Assembly: GCA_030427145.1 (NCBI GenBank) | Contig: JAUHWT010000017.1 | Span: 61,934 to 125,933 of the forward strand | Direction of reading: 5' to 3' | Length of the DNA: 64,000 bases | From: Alphaproteobacteria bacterium | GTDB lineage: Bacteria; Pseudomonadota; Alphaproteobacteria; Rhodobacterales; Rhodobacteraceae | Part shown: positions 43,066 through 53,439 of the stretch, one piece after another | Numbering within the stretch: the stretch's first letter is position 1 | How the letters are laid out: every line of letters starts with the position of its first letter | Translations under genes and position numbers: made by a program | The notes under the pieces: generated by a model | Database searches by the model: none | The model's input: only the letters and a program-made list of their open reading frames with translations | What the model was told of the DNA's origin: nothing

Positions 43066-45435
43066 ATGAATGTAGCGGGTTATTTCGACAGCATGGACTA
43101 CGCTCCCAGTTTCGAGGATGACGGCGCGGCCCGGAAATGGCTCGCCTCCCATGCGAAGGGCTTCGGCCATTTCATCGACGGCGCCTTCACCAAACCAGGC
43201 GCGGAAACCTTTGAAACCTCCGAGCCCGCCACCGGCAAAACGCTCGCGAAAATCTCGCAAGGAACCGACGCGGACGTCAACGCCGCCGTAACCGCCGCGC
43301 GCAAAGCGGCGAAATCCTGGGCCGCCCTGCCCGGTCACCAGCGCGCGCTGAAACTCTACGCGCTCGCCCGCATGATCCAGCGCAACGCGCGGCTTCTGGC
43401 GGTGGTGGAGGCGCTGGACAACGGCAAACCCATCCGCGAAACCCGCGACATCGACATGCCGCTCGCCGCCCGCCATTTCTACCACCACGCGGGCTGGGCC
43501 CAGATCCAGGAGAGCGAATTCCGCGACTTTGAGCCGCTCGGCGTGGTGGGCCAGATCATCCCCTGGAATTTCCCCTTCCTCATGCTCGCCTGGAAGGTCG
43601 CCCCGGCCCTTGCGCTCGGCAACACGGTCGTCCTGAAACCGGCCGAGGCCACATCACTCACCGCACTTCTCTTCGCGGAACTCGCCGCCGCCGCGGGCCT
43701 GCCGAAGGGCGTTTTGAACATCGTCACCGGCGACGGCCGCACCGGCGGTCTGATCACCGAACACGATGGCCTCGACAAAATCGCCTTCACCGGCTCCACC
43801 TCCGTGGGCCGCAAAATCCGCGAAGTCACTGCGGGAACAGGAAAATCCCTGACCCTGGAGCTTGGCGGCAAATCCCCCTTCATCGTCTTCGAGGATGCGG
43901 ATATCGACGCGGCGGTCGAGGGCGTGGTGGACGCCATCTGGCTCAACCAGGGCCAGGTCTGCTGCGCCGGTTCCCGCCTGATCGTCCAGGAAGGCATCGC
44001 AGAAACCTTCCACAAACGCCTTGCCGCCCGCATGGAACACCTGCGCGTCGGCCTCTCGCTCGACAAAACCATCGACATCGGCGCAATCATCGACGGCGAC
44101 CAACTCACCCGCATCCGCTCCATGGTCGATCGCGGCGTGGCGGACGGAGGCACCCTGCTGCAACCCGCCACCGACATGCCCGAGGGAGGCTGTTTCTTCC
44201 CGCCCACGGTGCTGCGCGACATGCCGCAAACGGCCGAGGCCGCGACCGAGGAGATCTTCGGCCCCGTCGCCGTTTCCACCACCTTCCGCACCCCGGGCGA
44301 GGCCATTGAGCTTGCCAACCACACCCGCTACGGCCTCTCGGCCAGCGTCTGGAGCGAGAGCGTCAACCAGGCCCTTGACGTGGCCGCGAAACTCGCCTCC
44401 GGCATCGTCTGGGTCAACGGCACCAACATGATGGACGCGGGCGTGGGCTTCGGTGGCGTCAAGGAAAGCGGTTTCGGTCGCGAGGGCGGTCGCGAGGGCT
44501 GCTTTGAGTACCTGCGCAACCGCGCCTGGACCAAAGGCAAACAGCGCAGCGCGTCCGAGCCACCCGCCTCCCGCGATTACGTCATCGCACCGGTCGACCG
44601 CACCGCAAAACTCTTCATCGGCGGCAAACAGGCCCGCCCGGACGGCAACCATTCACGCCCGGTCGTGGGCACGGACGGCAAGGTCCTGGGCGAGGTCGGC
44701 GAGGGCAACCGCAAGGATATCCGCAACGCCGTCGAAGCCGCCCGTGCCGCCGCCGGATGGGGCGCCAAGTCCCAGCACAACCGCGCGCAGATCCTCTACT
44801 ACCTCGGCGAAAACCTCTCGGCCCGCGCCGACGAGTTCGCCGCCCGCCTCCGCGCCATGACCGGCGCAAGCGCGACAAAGGCCCGCGACGAGGTCGACGC
44901 CTCCATCTCGCGCCTCTTCACCTACGGCGCCTGGGCCGACAAATACGAGGGCCGGGTCCACATGCCACCCATGCGCGGCCTTGCGCTGGCCATCCCGGAG
45001 GCCATCGGCACGGTCGGCGTGATCTGCCCACCCGAGGCTCCACTCCTTGGCTTCATCAGCGCGGTCGCGCCACTGATCGCCACCGGGAACCGGGTTGTCG
45101 CCATCCCGTCGGAACCCCACCCGCTCTCCGCCACGGATTTCTACTCGGTCGTGGAAACCTCGGACGTGCCCGCCGGGGTGCTCAACATCGTCACCGGCGA
45201 CAGCATGGCCCTGGCGAAGGTCCTCGCACAGCATAACGGCGTCGACGGTCTCTGGGCTTTCGGGACCGCGGACCTGTCGGAAACGGTGGAAAAGCTGTCC
45301 GTGGGCAACCTCAAGCGCACCTTCACCGACTACGGCCGCCGCTTCGACTGGTCCGATCCCGCAGTCGCCGAAGGAGAGGCATTCCTGCGGCGCGCAACCC
45401 AGGTTAAGAACATCTGGGTGCCCTACGGCGAATAG
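43066..45435 (+). CDS. Two-domain aldehyde dehydrogenase, ALDH16-like
   Basis: 789 residues. The N-terminal ~500 residues form a complete ALDH: ELGGKSPF with the catalytic Glu and GQVCCAGSR with the nucleophile Cys. The C-terminal ~290 residues repeat an NAD-fold ALDH part (GTVGVICPPEAPLLGFISAVAP, split as GTVGVICPPEAPLL and GFISAVAP) but have no ELGGK or catalytic Cys. This is the architecture of ALDH16, whose bacterial form was structurally described from Loktanella. Position after deoC suggests it oxidises acetaldehyde to acetate, which is inference. Confidence 0.88.
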   Translation: MNVAGYFDSMDYAPSFEDDGAARKWLASHAKGFGHFIDGAFTKPGAETFETSEPATGKTLAKISQGTDADVNAAVTAARKAAKSWAALPGHQRALKLYALARMIQRNARLLAVVEALDNGKPIRETRDIDMPLAARHFYHHAGWAQIQESEFRDFEPLGVVGQIIPWNFPFLMLAWKVAPALALGNTVVLKPAEATSLTALLFAELAAAAGLPKGVLNIVTGDGRTGGLITEHDGLDKIAFTGSTSVGRKIREVTAGTGKSLTLELGGKSPFIVFEDADIDAAVEGVVDAIWLNQGQVCCAGSRLIVQEGIAETFHKRLAARMEHLRVGLSLDKTIDIGAIIDGDQLTRIRSMVDRGVADGGTLLQPATDMPEGGCFFPPTVLRDMPQTAEAATEEIFGPVAVSTTFRTPGEAIELANHTRYGLSASVWSESVNQALDVAAKLASGIVWVNGTNMMDAGVGFGGVKESGFGREGGREGCFEYLRNRAWTKGKQRSASEPPASRDYVIAPVDRTAKLFIGGKQARPDGNHSRPVVGTDGKVLGEVGEGNRKDIRNAVEAARAAAGWGAKSQHNRAQILYYLGENLSARADEFAARLRAMTGASATKARDEVDASISRLFTYGAWADKYEGRVHMPPMRGLALAIPEAIGTVGVICPPEAPLLGFISAVAPLIATGNRVVAIPSEPHPLSATDFYSVVETSDVPAGVLNIVTGDSMALAKVLAQHNGVDGLWAFGTADLSETVEKLSVGNLKRTFTDYGRRFDWSDPAVAEGEAFLRRATQVKNIWVPYGE

Positions 45436-45474
45436 ACCGGCACGCAAATAAAAAAAGACAACAGGGAGACGGCG

Positions 45475-46413
45475 GTGACCGACAAAAGAATATCAATCCT
45501 CGGCATTTACGTGGCGGACACGGCCTATCTGGCCCCGCGCCTGCCGAAGATCGGTGAAACCATTTCCGGCAGCGGCTTTGCCCTCGGCCCCGGCGGCAAG
45601 GGCTCCAACCAGGCCGTCGCCGCCGCCCGTGCGGGCGCGAATGTCGATTTCATCTCCAAAATCGGCGACGACCCGTTCGGCAAAATGGCCCTCGGCATCT
45701 ATGAGGAAACCGGCGTCACCCCGCAGCTTGAGATCATGTCCGACATGCCCTCCGGCGCCGCCTTCATCTTCGTCAACGACTCCACCGGCGACAACGCCAT
45801 CATCGTCTATCCCGGTGCCGCAGGCACCATCACCGTGGATGACGTCGAGGCCCGGCGCGACATCATCGAGAACTCCGCCGTTTTCGTCACCCAGCTTGAA
45901 CAGCCCGCCGACGCGGCCCAGGCTGCCCTCAAAATCGCCCGCGACGCCGGCGTGACCACCGTCTTCAACCCGGCCCCCGCCAACCCGTTCGACGAGGCCT
46001 GCTACGCCCTCAGCGACTATTTTGTCCCCAACGAGAGCGAGGCCTCCGCCATCGTGGGCTTCGAGGTCGAAACCGAGGCCGACGCCAAACGCGCCGGAGA
46101 GGCACTGCTGGAACGCGGCGTCGGCACCGCCCTCATCACCATGGGCGGCCAGGGCGTCTACATCCATGGCCCGGACATCAGCGAACTGGTCCCCGCCATC
46201 TCCGCCGGCACCGTCATCGACACCACCGGCGCGGGCGACGCCTTCGTTGGCGGCTTCGCCACCGCACTGGCCGAGGGCAAACCGGTCAGCGACGCCGTAC
46301 GCTTCGGCTGCACCACCGCGGGCATCTCGGTCACCCGCCGCGGCACGGCCCCGGCCATGCCCGCACGCGATGAGATCGAAACACTTCTCAGCGGGGGAAG
46401 CCTGGCCCAATGA
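45475..46413 (+). CDS. PfkB family sugar kinase, ribokinase/deoxyribokinase-like
   Basis: 312 residues starting at GTG after AGGGAGAC. PfkB signatures: GPGGKGSNQAVAAARAGANV near residue 40 and the C-terminal DTTGAGDAFVGGFATAL with the catalytic Asp. It resembles RbsK, which phosphorylates ribose. In an operon with deoC, deoxyribose is the more likely substrate, making deoxyribose 5-phosphate for the aldolase. Its stop overlaps the next permease ATG. Confidence 0.88.
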   Translation: MTDKRISILGIYVADTAYLAPRLPKIGETISGSGFALGPGGKGSNQAVAAARAGANVDFISKIGDDPFGKMALGIYEETGVTPQLEIMSDMPSGAAFIFVNDSTGDNAIIVYPGAAGTITVDDVEARRDIIENSAVFVTQLEQPADAAQAALKIARDAGVTTVFNPAPANPFDEACYALSDYFVPNESEASAIVGFEVETEADAKRAGEALLERGVGTALITMGGQGVYIHGPDISELVPAISAGTVIDTTGAGDAFVGGFATALAEGKPVSDAVRFGCTTAGISVTRRGTAPAMPARDEIETLLSGGSLAQ

Positions 46414-47285
46414 CGCGCGACGATCCGGTCAAACACCTCTTCCTCTGGCCCGCCTTCCTGGTGGTGCTGGCCATCGCCATCTTCCCGCTGATCTTCTCGC
46501 TCGCGAACAGCTTCATGTCCCTGCGGCTGGTCCCGCCCATGCCCGCGCGCTACGTGGGACTCGAGAACTACGCCGACCTGCTGACCCAGCCCCGCTTCTG
46601 GCAGACGGTCCGCACCACGGCGCTCATTGCCTTCACCTCCGTCGCGTTCCAGTTCGTGATCGGCTTCGCCATCGCACTGGCCCTCGCGGGCAAGGTGCGC
46701 GGGGTGGAGTTCTTCCGCGTCACGTTCCTCATGCCCATGCTGGTCGCCCCGGTCGCCGTGGCGCTTGTCGCCCGTCAGATCCTCAACCCGACCATGGGCC
46801 CCCTGAACCAGATCGCGACCTTCTTCGGTTTCGCCAACCTGCCCTACCTCACTGAGGCCAACTGGGCCCTGGGCTCTCTGATCGCCGTGGAAATCTGGCA
46901 GTGGACGCCCTTCGTGATCCTGCTGCTGCTCGCCGGCCTCCAGGGCCTGCCCGACGATGTCTACGAGGCCGCGGAGCTTGAAAACGCCTCGCCCTGGCAG
47001 CAGTTCTGGGGCATCACCTTCCCCATGATGCTGCCCATCTCGGCAGCGGTTATCTTCATCCGCATCGTGGAGAGCTTCAAGATCATCGACACAGTCTTCG
47101 TTATGACCGGCGGCGGCCCGGGCGTCGCCACCGAGACACTGACCCTCTTCGCCTACCAGGAGGGCTTCAAGAAGTTCAACCTCGGCTACACCTCGGCGCT
47201 CAGCTTCCTGTTCCTCGCGGTCGTTCTGATCCTCAGCCTCGTTTACCTGGCACTGCTCAAACCCTACCTGGAGAAGTACAAATGA
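46410..47285 (+). CDS. Sugar ABC transporter permease, MalF/UgpA type
   Basis: 291 residues with six helices and an EAA-type loop (LPDDVYEAAELENASPWQQFW). First of two permeases of a CUT1-like ABC importer. Starts inside the kinase stop (ATGA overlap) and overlaps the second permease by 4 bp. In this operon it likely imports deoxyribose or a deoxynucleoside. Confidence 0.9.
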   Translation: MTRDDPVKHLFLWPAFLVVLAIAIFPLIFSLANSFMSLRLVPPMPARYVGLENYADLLTQPRFWQTVRTTALIAFTSVAFQFVIGFAIALALAGKVRGVEFFRVTFLMPMLVAPVAVALVARQILNPTMGPLNQIATFFGFANLPYLTEANWALGSLIAVEIWQWTPFVILLLLAGLQGLPDDVYEAAELENASPWQQFWGITFPMMLPISAAVIFIRIVESFKIIDTVFVMTGGGPGVATETLTLFAYQEGFKKFNLGYTSALSFLFLAVVLILSLVYLALLKPYLEKYK

Positions 47286-48310
47286 GCATCCGCGATCTCA
47301 AAGGCTCGCGCAAACGCTGGTCGCTCGTCCTGTGCCTCATCTGGTTCGCCTTCACCGTCTTCCCGCTCTACTGGGTTGCGATCACCTCGCTCAAAACCCC
47401 GCCCGACGTGGTGGGCGGACCCACCTACTTCCCGTTCATCGACTTCCAGCCGACCCTGAAGGCCTGGAGGGAACTGCTCTCCGGCGTCCGGGGTGAGTTC
47501 TACGCCAACTTCTGGTCCTCGACCATCGTGGCGGTCTCCTCCGCCGTGATCGCGACACTTCTGGGAGCGATGGCCGCCTATGCGCTCGTCCGTTTCCCGT
47601 TCCGCGTCCGGCTGCTCTCGGGCATCATCTTTTTTGCCGTCGCCATGGGCGGCTTCCTGTTTGGCCGCGAAATCCTCGGCATCGCCCCCGCCACCGCGTC
47701 GATCCTCGCGTTCTGCGTGGCGCTGGCGCTGTCCGTGTTCATCAACCGCTTCCCGCTGCCGGGCAAGGTTCTGGAGAACGACGACATCGTCTTCTGGTTC
47801 GTAAGCCAGCGCCTTTTCCCGCCCATCGTCGTGGCCTTCGCCCTGTTCCTGCTCTACTCGGAAATGGGCAAAATGGGATTCAAGATGACCGACACCTATC
47901 TCGGCCTGACGCTCGCCTATATCGCCTTCTCCCTGCCCATCGTGGTCTGGCTGATGCGCGATTTCATCTCCGCCCTGCCGCTGGAGATCGAGGAGGCCGC
48001 ACTGGTGGACAACGTGCCGCAGTGGCGGATTTTCCTTCAGATCGTCCTGCCCATGGCCCGTCCGGGCCTCATCGCCACATTTGTCATCACGCTCGCCTTC
48101 ACCTGGAACGAGTTCCTCTTCGCGCTCTTTCTGACCAACTCCGAATGGCAGACCCTGCCGGTCCTCATCGCCGGTCAGAACAGCCAGCGCGGGGATGAAT
48201 GGTGGGCCATTTCCGCCGCCGCGCTGGTGGCGATCATTCCGATGATCGTCGTCGCCGGACTTCTCGGGCGGCTCATGCGCTCCGGACTTCTGTCAGGAGC
48301 CGTCAAGTAA
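47282..48310 (+). CDS. Sugar ABC transporter permease, MalG type
   Basis: 342 residues, longer than typical MalG because of extra helices around residues 100-165 (FGREILGIAPATASILAF region). EAA loop seen as ALPLEIEEAALVDNVPQW. C-terminal GLLGRLMRSGLLSGAVK resembles the usual MalG end. Pairs with the preceding permease. The extra N-terminal helix pair is a mild oddity. Confidence 0.9.
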   Translation: MSIRDLKGSRKRWSLVLCLIWFAFTVFPLYWVAITSLKTPPDVVGGPTYFPFIDFQPTLKAWRELLSGVRGEFYANFWSSTIVAVSSAVIATLLGAMAAYALVRFPFRVRLLSGIIFFAVAMGGFLFGREILGIAPATASILAFCVALALSVFINRFPLPGKVLENDDIVFWFVSQRLFPPIVVAFALFLLYSEMGKMGFKMTDTYLGLTLAYIAFSLPIVVWLMRDFISALPLEIEEAALVDNVPQWRIFLQIVLPMARPGLIATFVITLAFTWNEFLFALFLTNSEWQTLPVLIAGQNSQRGDEWWAISAAALVAIIPMIVVAGLLGRLMRSGLLSGAVK

Positions 48311-48377
48311 CCGACCTTCAAACCGCAACCGGCCCGCAAACATAGCAAAAACATGGGCCACTCAAGGGAGACTTTAC

Positions 48378-49823
48378 ATGAAATACGGATTAACCGGCTC
48401 GGCTCTGGCCCTGCTTCTGTCAAGCGGCGCGGCATTTGCCTGCGACCCTGACTATTCCGGCGTCGAGATTACCGCGACCACACAGACCGGACCCTATATC
48501 GCCTCCGCCCTGTCCCTCGCCGCCGAGGGCTGGTCAGAGAAAACCTGCGGCACCGTGAAGGTCGTCGAATTCCCTTGGTCCGAGCTTTACCCGAAACTCG
48601 TGACCACGCTCGCCAGCGGCGACGACGCCTTTGACGTGATCGCCTTCGCCCCGGCCTGGGCACCGGACTTCACACCATTCCTCACCGAAATGCCCGCCTC
48701 CTACCAGGAAGGCGAGGTCTGGGAGGACATCGCACCGGTCTACCGTGAATCGCTGATGGTCTGGAACGACAAGGTTCTGTCCCAGACCATGGACGGCGAC
48801 GTTCACACCTACACCTACCGCATCGACCTCTTCGAGGACGAGGCCAACAAATCCGCCTTCCAGGAAGCCTATGGCTACGAGCTTGCGGTTCCCAAAACCT
48901 GGAAAGAGTACCTCGACATCGCCGAGTTCTTCCAGAACAACGTCGACGGCGTCTACGGCACCGCCGAGGCCTTCCGCCGTGGTGGTCAGCAGTTCTGGTT
49001 CCTGTTCAGCCACGTGGCGGCCTACGCGAGCCACCCGGACCTGCCCGGCGCGATGTTCTTCGACCCCGAAACCATGGACGCCCAGGTCAACAACCCGGCA
49101 TGGGTCCGCGGTCTTGAGGAATACATCCGCGCCTCCAAACTGGCACCGCCCTCCGCGCTCAACTTCTCCTTCGGTGAGGTCAACGCGGCCTTCGCCGGCG
49201 GCCAGGTGGCACAGTCCATCGGCTGGGGCGACACCGGCGTGATCGCCGCCGACCCGGAGCAGTCCACGGTCGCGGGCAATGTGGGCTCCGCCGTCCTGCC
49301 CTCCTCCGCGGAGGTCTACAACTACAAAACCGGCGAGTGGGACACCTTCGACGCACCCATCGACACGTCCTTCATGGCCTTCGGTGGCTGGCAGGCCGCC
49401 GTGCCGCAATCCTCGAAAAACCAGGAAGCCGCCTGGGATTTCGTCTCCTGGCTCTCCAGCCCGGACGTCTCCGGCGAGGCGGCCGTCACCGGTGGTACGG
49501 GCGTGAACCCCTACCGCATCTCGCACACGACCAACATGGAACGCTGGTCGGCGCTCTTCTCCGAGCGTGAGGCCGAGGAATATCTCGGCGCACAGCGCGA
49601 CGCGGTTACCGCCGACAACGTGGCACTCGACATGCGTCTGCCGGGCTACTTCTCCTACACCGAGATCCTGGAGATCGAACTCTCCCGCGCACTGGCCGGT
49701 GAGATCGAACCCCAGGAAGCGCTGGACACCGTGGCTGCCGAGTGGAACGAGCTGACCGACAGCTTCGGCCGTGACACACAGCTCGCCGCCTACCGCGCCT
49801 CCATGGGCCTCCCGGCGCAGTAA
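48378..49823 (+). CDS. Sugar ABC transporter substrate-binding protein, family 1
   Basis: 481 residues with signal peptide (cleavage near AFA-C; the mature protein then begins at Cys, which could also mean a lipoprotein, although the lipobox is GAAFAC and weak). Family 1 features: VEFPWSELYPKLVTTLASGDDAFDVIAF, read in part as LYPKLVTTLASGDDAFDVIAF-like, and a TGGTGVNPYRISH C-lobe. Good ribosome site AAGGGAGA. Binding component of the deo-operon importer. Confidence 0.9.
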   Translation: MKYGLTGSALALLLSSGAAFACDPDYSGVEITATTQTGPYIASALSLAAEGWSEKTCGTVKVVEFPWSELYPKLVTTLASGDDAFDVIAFAPAWAPDFTPFLTEMPASYQEGEVWEDIAPVYRESLMVWNDKVLSQTMDGDVHTYTYRIDLFEDEANKSAFQEAYGYELAVPKTWKEYLDIAEFFQNNVDGVYGTAEAFRRGGQQFWFLFSHVAAYASHPDLPGAMFFDPETMDAQVNNPAWVRGLEEYIRASKLAPPSALNFSFGEVNAAFAGGQVAQSIGWGDTGVIAADPEQSTVAGNVGSAVLPSSAEVYNYKTGEWDTFDAPIDTSFMAFGGWQAAVPQSSKNQEAAWDFVSWLSSPDVSGEAAVTGGTGVNPYRISHTTNMERWSALFSEREAEEYLGAQRDAVTADNVALDMRLPGYFSYTEILEIELSRALAGEIEPQEALDTVAAEWNELTDSFGRDTQLAAYRASMGLPAQ

Positions 49824-49838
49824 ACCAAACCAACCAGG

Positions 49839-49860
49839 CGGGGCGCACACGCGCGCCCCG
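49839..49860 (+). terminator. Hairpin between binding-protein and ATPase genes
   Basis: CGGGGCGC and GCGCCCCG pair over a 6-nt loop 15 bp after the binding-protein stop. No T-run; probably an mRNA 3' stabiliser or partial terminator that keeps the ATPase at lower level. Confidence 0.5.
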
Positions 49861-49922
49861 TCCTTCACCTCCGGCGGGGTCCGGATCAGACACCCCCCTG
49901 GGGATGGGATGAAATACGGCAA

Positions 49923-51011
<1,089 letters not shown>

Positions 51012-51032
51012 GCCCCCGCCCGTCCATGTCCC

Positions 51033-51117
51033 GGGGGCAGCGCCCGACCCTGGTGGGTGCGGAGCGCCCTCCTGGGGGAAGGTCGGGCGCTGCCCGGCGG
51101 TGCCGCCGGGCGGGACG
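51033..51117 (-). repeat. Intergenic repeat, copy B (inverted relative to copy A)
   Basis: About 85 bp between the ABC ATPase and ABM genes. Its reverse complement aligns with 24180-24263. It contains a perfect 15-bp inverted repeat, arms 51035-51049 and 51081-51095 (GGGCAGCGCCCGACC), and a second hairpin CCCGGCGG-TG-CCGCCGGG at 51093-51110. It may act as a processing or terminator-like structure. Confidence 0.65.
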
Positions 51118-51160
51118 GTGGAAACGAAAACCGAAACGACCAACACGAGGAACCCGCCCC

Positions 51161-51568
51161 ATGAGCGTCCAGTCCACCCAGATCCTCGCCCTTGAGGCCT
51201 TTGAGCATGTCAAACCCGAAATGTGCGCCGAATACGAGGCCGCCGGGGTCACGATCGACAACAGGGTGAAGGAGACCGAGCCCGGCATGCTCGTCCACGC
51301 CCTCACCAAAGTCACGGAGACCTCCGACGAGGCCGTCTACCGCTGGCTGGAGGTCTTCGACAGCCCCGCCGCCCTTGAGGCCCATTTCAACAGCCCCCAC
51401 GTCCAGGCCCATGTGGCGATGCTCAACGACACCATGCTGACCGCGCCCACCGAGATCGTGCTCTACACCGGCTGGTCCGGGGACGAAAAAGCCGCCTGGC
51501 TCGACGCCCATCCCGGCGCGAATGTCCGCTTCGCCCCCATCCTCGCGAGCTTTTTCCTCGACCGCTGA
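51161..51568 (+). CDS. Antibiotic biosynthesis monooxygenase (ABM) domain protein
   Basis: 135 residues of a dimeric alpha/beta-barrel protein. It reads as an ABM/quinol monooxygenase-like sequence with TEPGMLVHALTKVTETSD, YRWLEVFDSPAALEAHFNSPHVQAHVA. GAGGAACC precedes the ATG. It sits at the end of the deo operon after a repeat element and before a GPH-type transporter. Role in sugar metabolism is not obvious; perhaps protects against reactive products. Confidence 0.75.
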   Translation: MSVQSTQILALEAFEHVKPEMCAEYEAAGVTIDNRVKETEPGMLVHALTKVTETSDEAVYRWLEVFDSPAALEAHFNSPHVQAHVAMLNDTMLTAPTEIVLYTGWSGDEKAAWLDAHPGANVRFAPILASFFLDR

Positions 51569-51613
51569 CGGAAATTCCGCGACACTCGCGGCGAAACCCG
51601 CCACCGGAGGATC

Positions 51614-52963
51614 ATGGCACAAAGCGGCCCCGACCCGACCCAACCGGCCAGTGCGCCACCGATCCTGCGCCCCGGCCTTCTCGCCGCCTACGCCGCCCCC
51701 GCGCTGCCGCTGGCGGCGATGTATTTTCCCGTCTACGTCTTTCTCTCGGAATTCTACGCCGACACCCACGGGCTGTCCCTCGTGGCCATCGGCACCGTGT
51801 TCATCTTCGTGCGGATCTTCGACGCAATCAGCGACCCCCTGATCGGCATCCTCAGCGACCGCATCACCACCCGCTGGGGCCGGAGACGGCAATGGCTGGC
51901 CCTCGGCACCCCGCTCGTCATGCTCTCGGCCTGGATGCTCTTCGTCCCGCCGGACGGGATCGACATCGCCCACCTGACGCTCTGGCTCTTCCTGCTGACC
52001 CTCGGCTGGACCATCATCCTCACGCCCTATTTCGCCTGGGGGGCCGAGATGACCGGGGACTATGCCGGGCGCAGCACGGTCGCCACCTGGCGCGAGACCG
52101 CGGGCCTCATCGGCACCATCCTGGCCGCAATCCTCTACGCGCTTGGCACCAACGCGACCCAGGGCATGGAATACGTCGCCCTGCTCATCGTCGCGGGCCT
52201 GCCGCTCGCCGTTCTGCTCTGCCTCGCCCGCGTGCCCGAACCGAGGGATTTCAGCCGCATCCAGGCCGGCCCCGCCTCCCTCTGGCGCGTTCTGACCGGG
52301 GAAAAACTGTTTCTGCGCCTGCTCGCCGCCTTCTTCATCAACGGCGCGGCCAACGCCCTGCCCGCGGGCCTCTTTATCTTTTTCGTGAGCCAGCGCCTTG
52401 GCGCCCCGGACCTCGGCGGCCCGCTGCTGATCGTCTATTTCGGTGCGGCCGTCCTCGCCGCCCCCCTCTGGCCCTGGCTGGTAAAACGCGGGTTTTCCAA
52501 ACACCGCGTCTGGAGCGGCGCCATGCTCTACGCCTGCGCGGTCTTTGCCGTGGCCCTGTTCCTGCGCGAGGGTGACATCTTGGCCTTCACCGCCATCTGC
52601 GCGCTCTCCGGCGCGGCACTTGGCGCGGACCTCTCCCTGCCATCGGCCATGCAGGCCGACCTGGTGGACCTCGACACGGCGCGGTCGGGAAACCAGCGCA
52701 CCGGGGCCTTCTTCGCCCTCTGGTCGCTCGCACAGAAATTCGCGCTCGCCGGTGCGGGCGGCGCGGCACTCATACTGCTCGGATGGATCGGATTTTCGGC
52801 CTCGGGCCCAAACAGCGACGGCGCGCTCCTGGGGCTTTCGCTCCTCTACGCACTCGCTCCGATTGTCCTGAAACTGGCCGCTGTCGGCCTGATGTGGCGC
52901 TTCCCGATGGATGCCGCCGAACAGCGGACCCTGCGCCAGCGGATCGAAAGCCCGGCGACCTGA
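51614..52963 (+). CDS. Sugar:cation symporter, GPH-type MFS transporter
   Basis: 449 residues with twelve helices. GPH/MFS features are a DAISDPLIGILSDR motif after the second helix and TRWGRRRQWLALGTPL, with the charged WGRRR loop, plus a TPYFAWGAEMTGDY segment. Members couple sugar or glycoside uptake to H+ or Na+. GGAGG lies before the ATG. Last gene of the deo-type operon, possibly a second uptake route for the same sugar. Confidence 0.88.
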   Translation: MAQSGPDPTQPASAPPILRPGLLAAYAAPALPLAAMYFPVYVFLSEFYADTHGLSLVAIGTVFIFVRIFDAISDPLIGILSDRITTRWGRRRQWLALGTPLVMLSAWMLFVPPDGIDIAHLTLWLFLLTLGWTIILTPYFAWGAEMTGDYAGRSTVATWRETAGLIGTILAAILYALGTNATQGMEYVALLIVAGLPLAVLLCLARVPEPRDFSRIQAGPASLWRVLTGEKLFLRLLAAFFINGAANALPAGLFIFFVSQRLGAPDLGGPLLIVYFGAAVLAAPLWPWLVKRGFSKHRVWSGAMLYACAVFAVALFLREGDILAFTAICALSGAALGADLSLPSAMQADLVDLDTARSGNQRTGAFFALWSLAQKFALAGAGGAALILLGWIGFSASGPNSDGALLGLSLLYALAPIVLKLAAVGLMWRFPMDAAEQRTLRQRIESPAT

Positions 52964-52969
52964 CCCGCC

Positions 52970-53010
52970 AAAAAGTGTTGGGCCCGGCGCCATTCACGGC
53001 GGCCGGGCCC
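52970..53010 (-). terminator. Intrinsic terminator between DUF1127 and MFS genes
   Basis: GGGCCCGGC and GCCGGGCCC-type arms (52980-52991 and 52998-53010) form a long GC stem. On the minus strand it is followed within 5 nt by TTTTT, so it terminates the DUF1127 transcript and probably also the converging deo operon. Confidence 0.75.
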
Positions 53011-53016
53011 GAAATA

Positions 53017-53244
53017 TTACAGATGCATCAGATGCTGGAAGGAGTGGCGCACGATCTGATCGCGGCGCAGACCCTTCGCGGCAAGTTGCTCGTCGGTCAA
53101 CGCGTCAAGCTTGCGGGCATGGGCAAGACCCCTTGCGCCCTGGCTCGAAGCCACCATGGCACGGTACATGCGCGCAAATCCCGCGGCCAGGCCGGGGAAG
53201 ATGGGTTTGTGTACGACGGTTGTGTTGGTCGTTACGGAAGTCAT
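53017..53244 (-). CDS. DUF1127 small protein
   Basis: 75 residues ending in the DUF1127 motif (LDALTDEQLAAKGLRRDQIVRHSF). Proteins of this short Arg-rich family are common in alphaproteobacteria, where members affect RNA turnover, phosphate or stress responses. It stands alone with its own terminator. Specific role unknown. Confidence 0.85.
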   Translation of the reverse strand: MTSVTTNTTVVHKPIFPGLAAGFARMYRAMVASSQGARGLAHARKLDALTDEQLAAKGLRRDQIVRHSFQHLMHL

Positions 53245-53439
53245 TTTCAGCTCTCATTTCTGGGCCTGGATGGCCCGGGATAAACGGTTCCCCGCTCCCT
53301 AGCCCACATAGGGTTACCAAATGCTGCATTGCACACACAGATTTTGCATTCCCGCTATGCACTCACGTGAAAGCTCGCTTTTACTGGACCTCCCGACTTG
53401 TGCGCCGCAACACGGATCGCGCCGCCTTCCGTCATGCGA

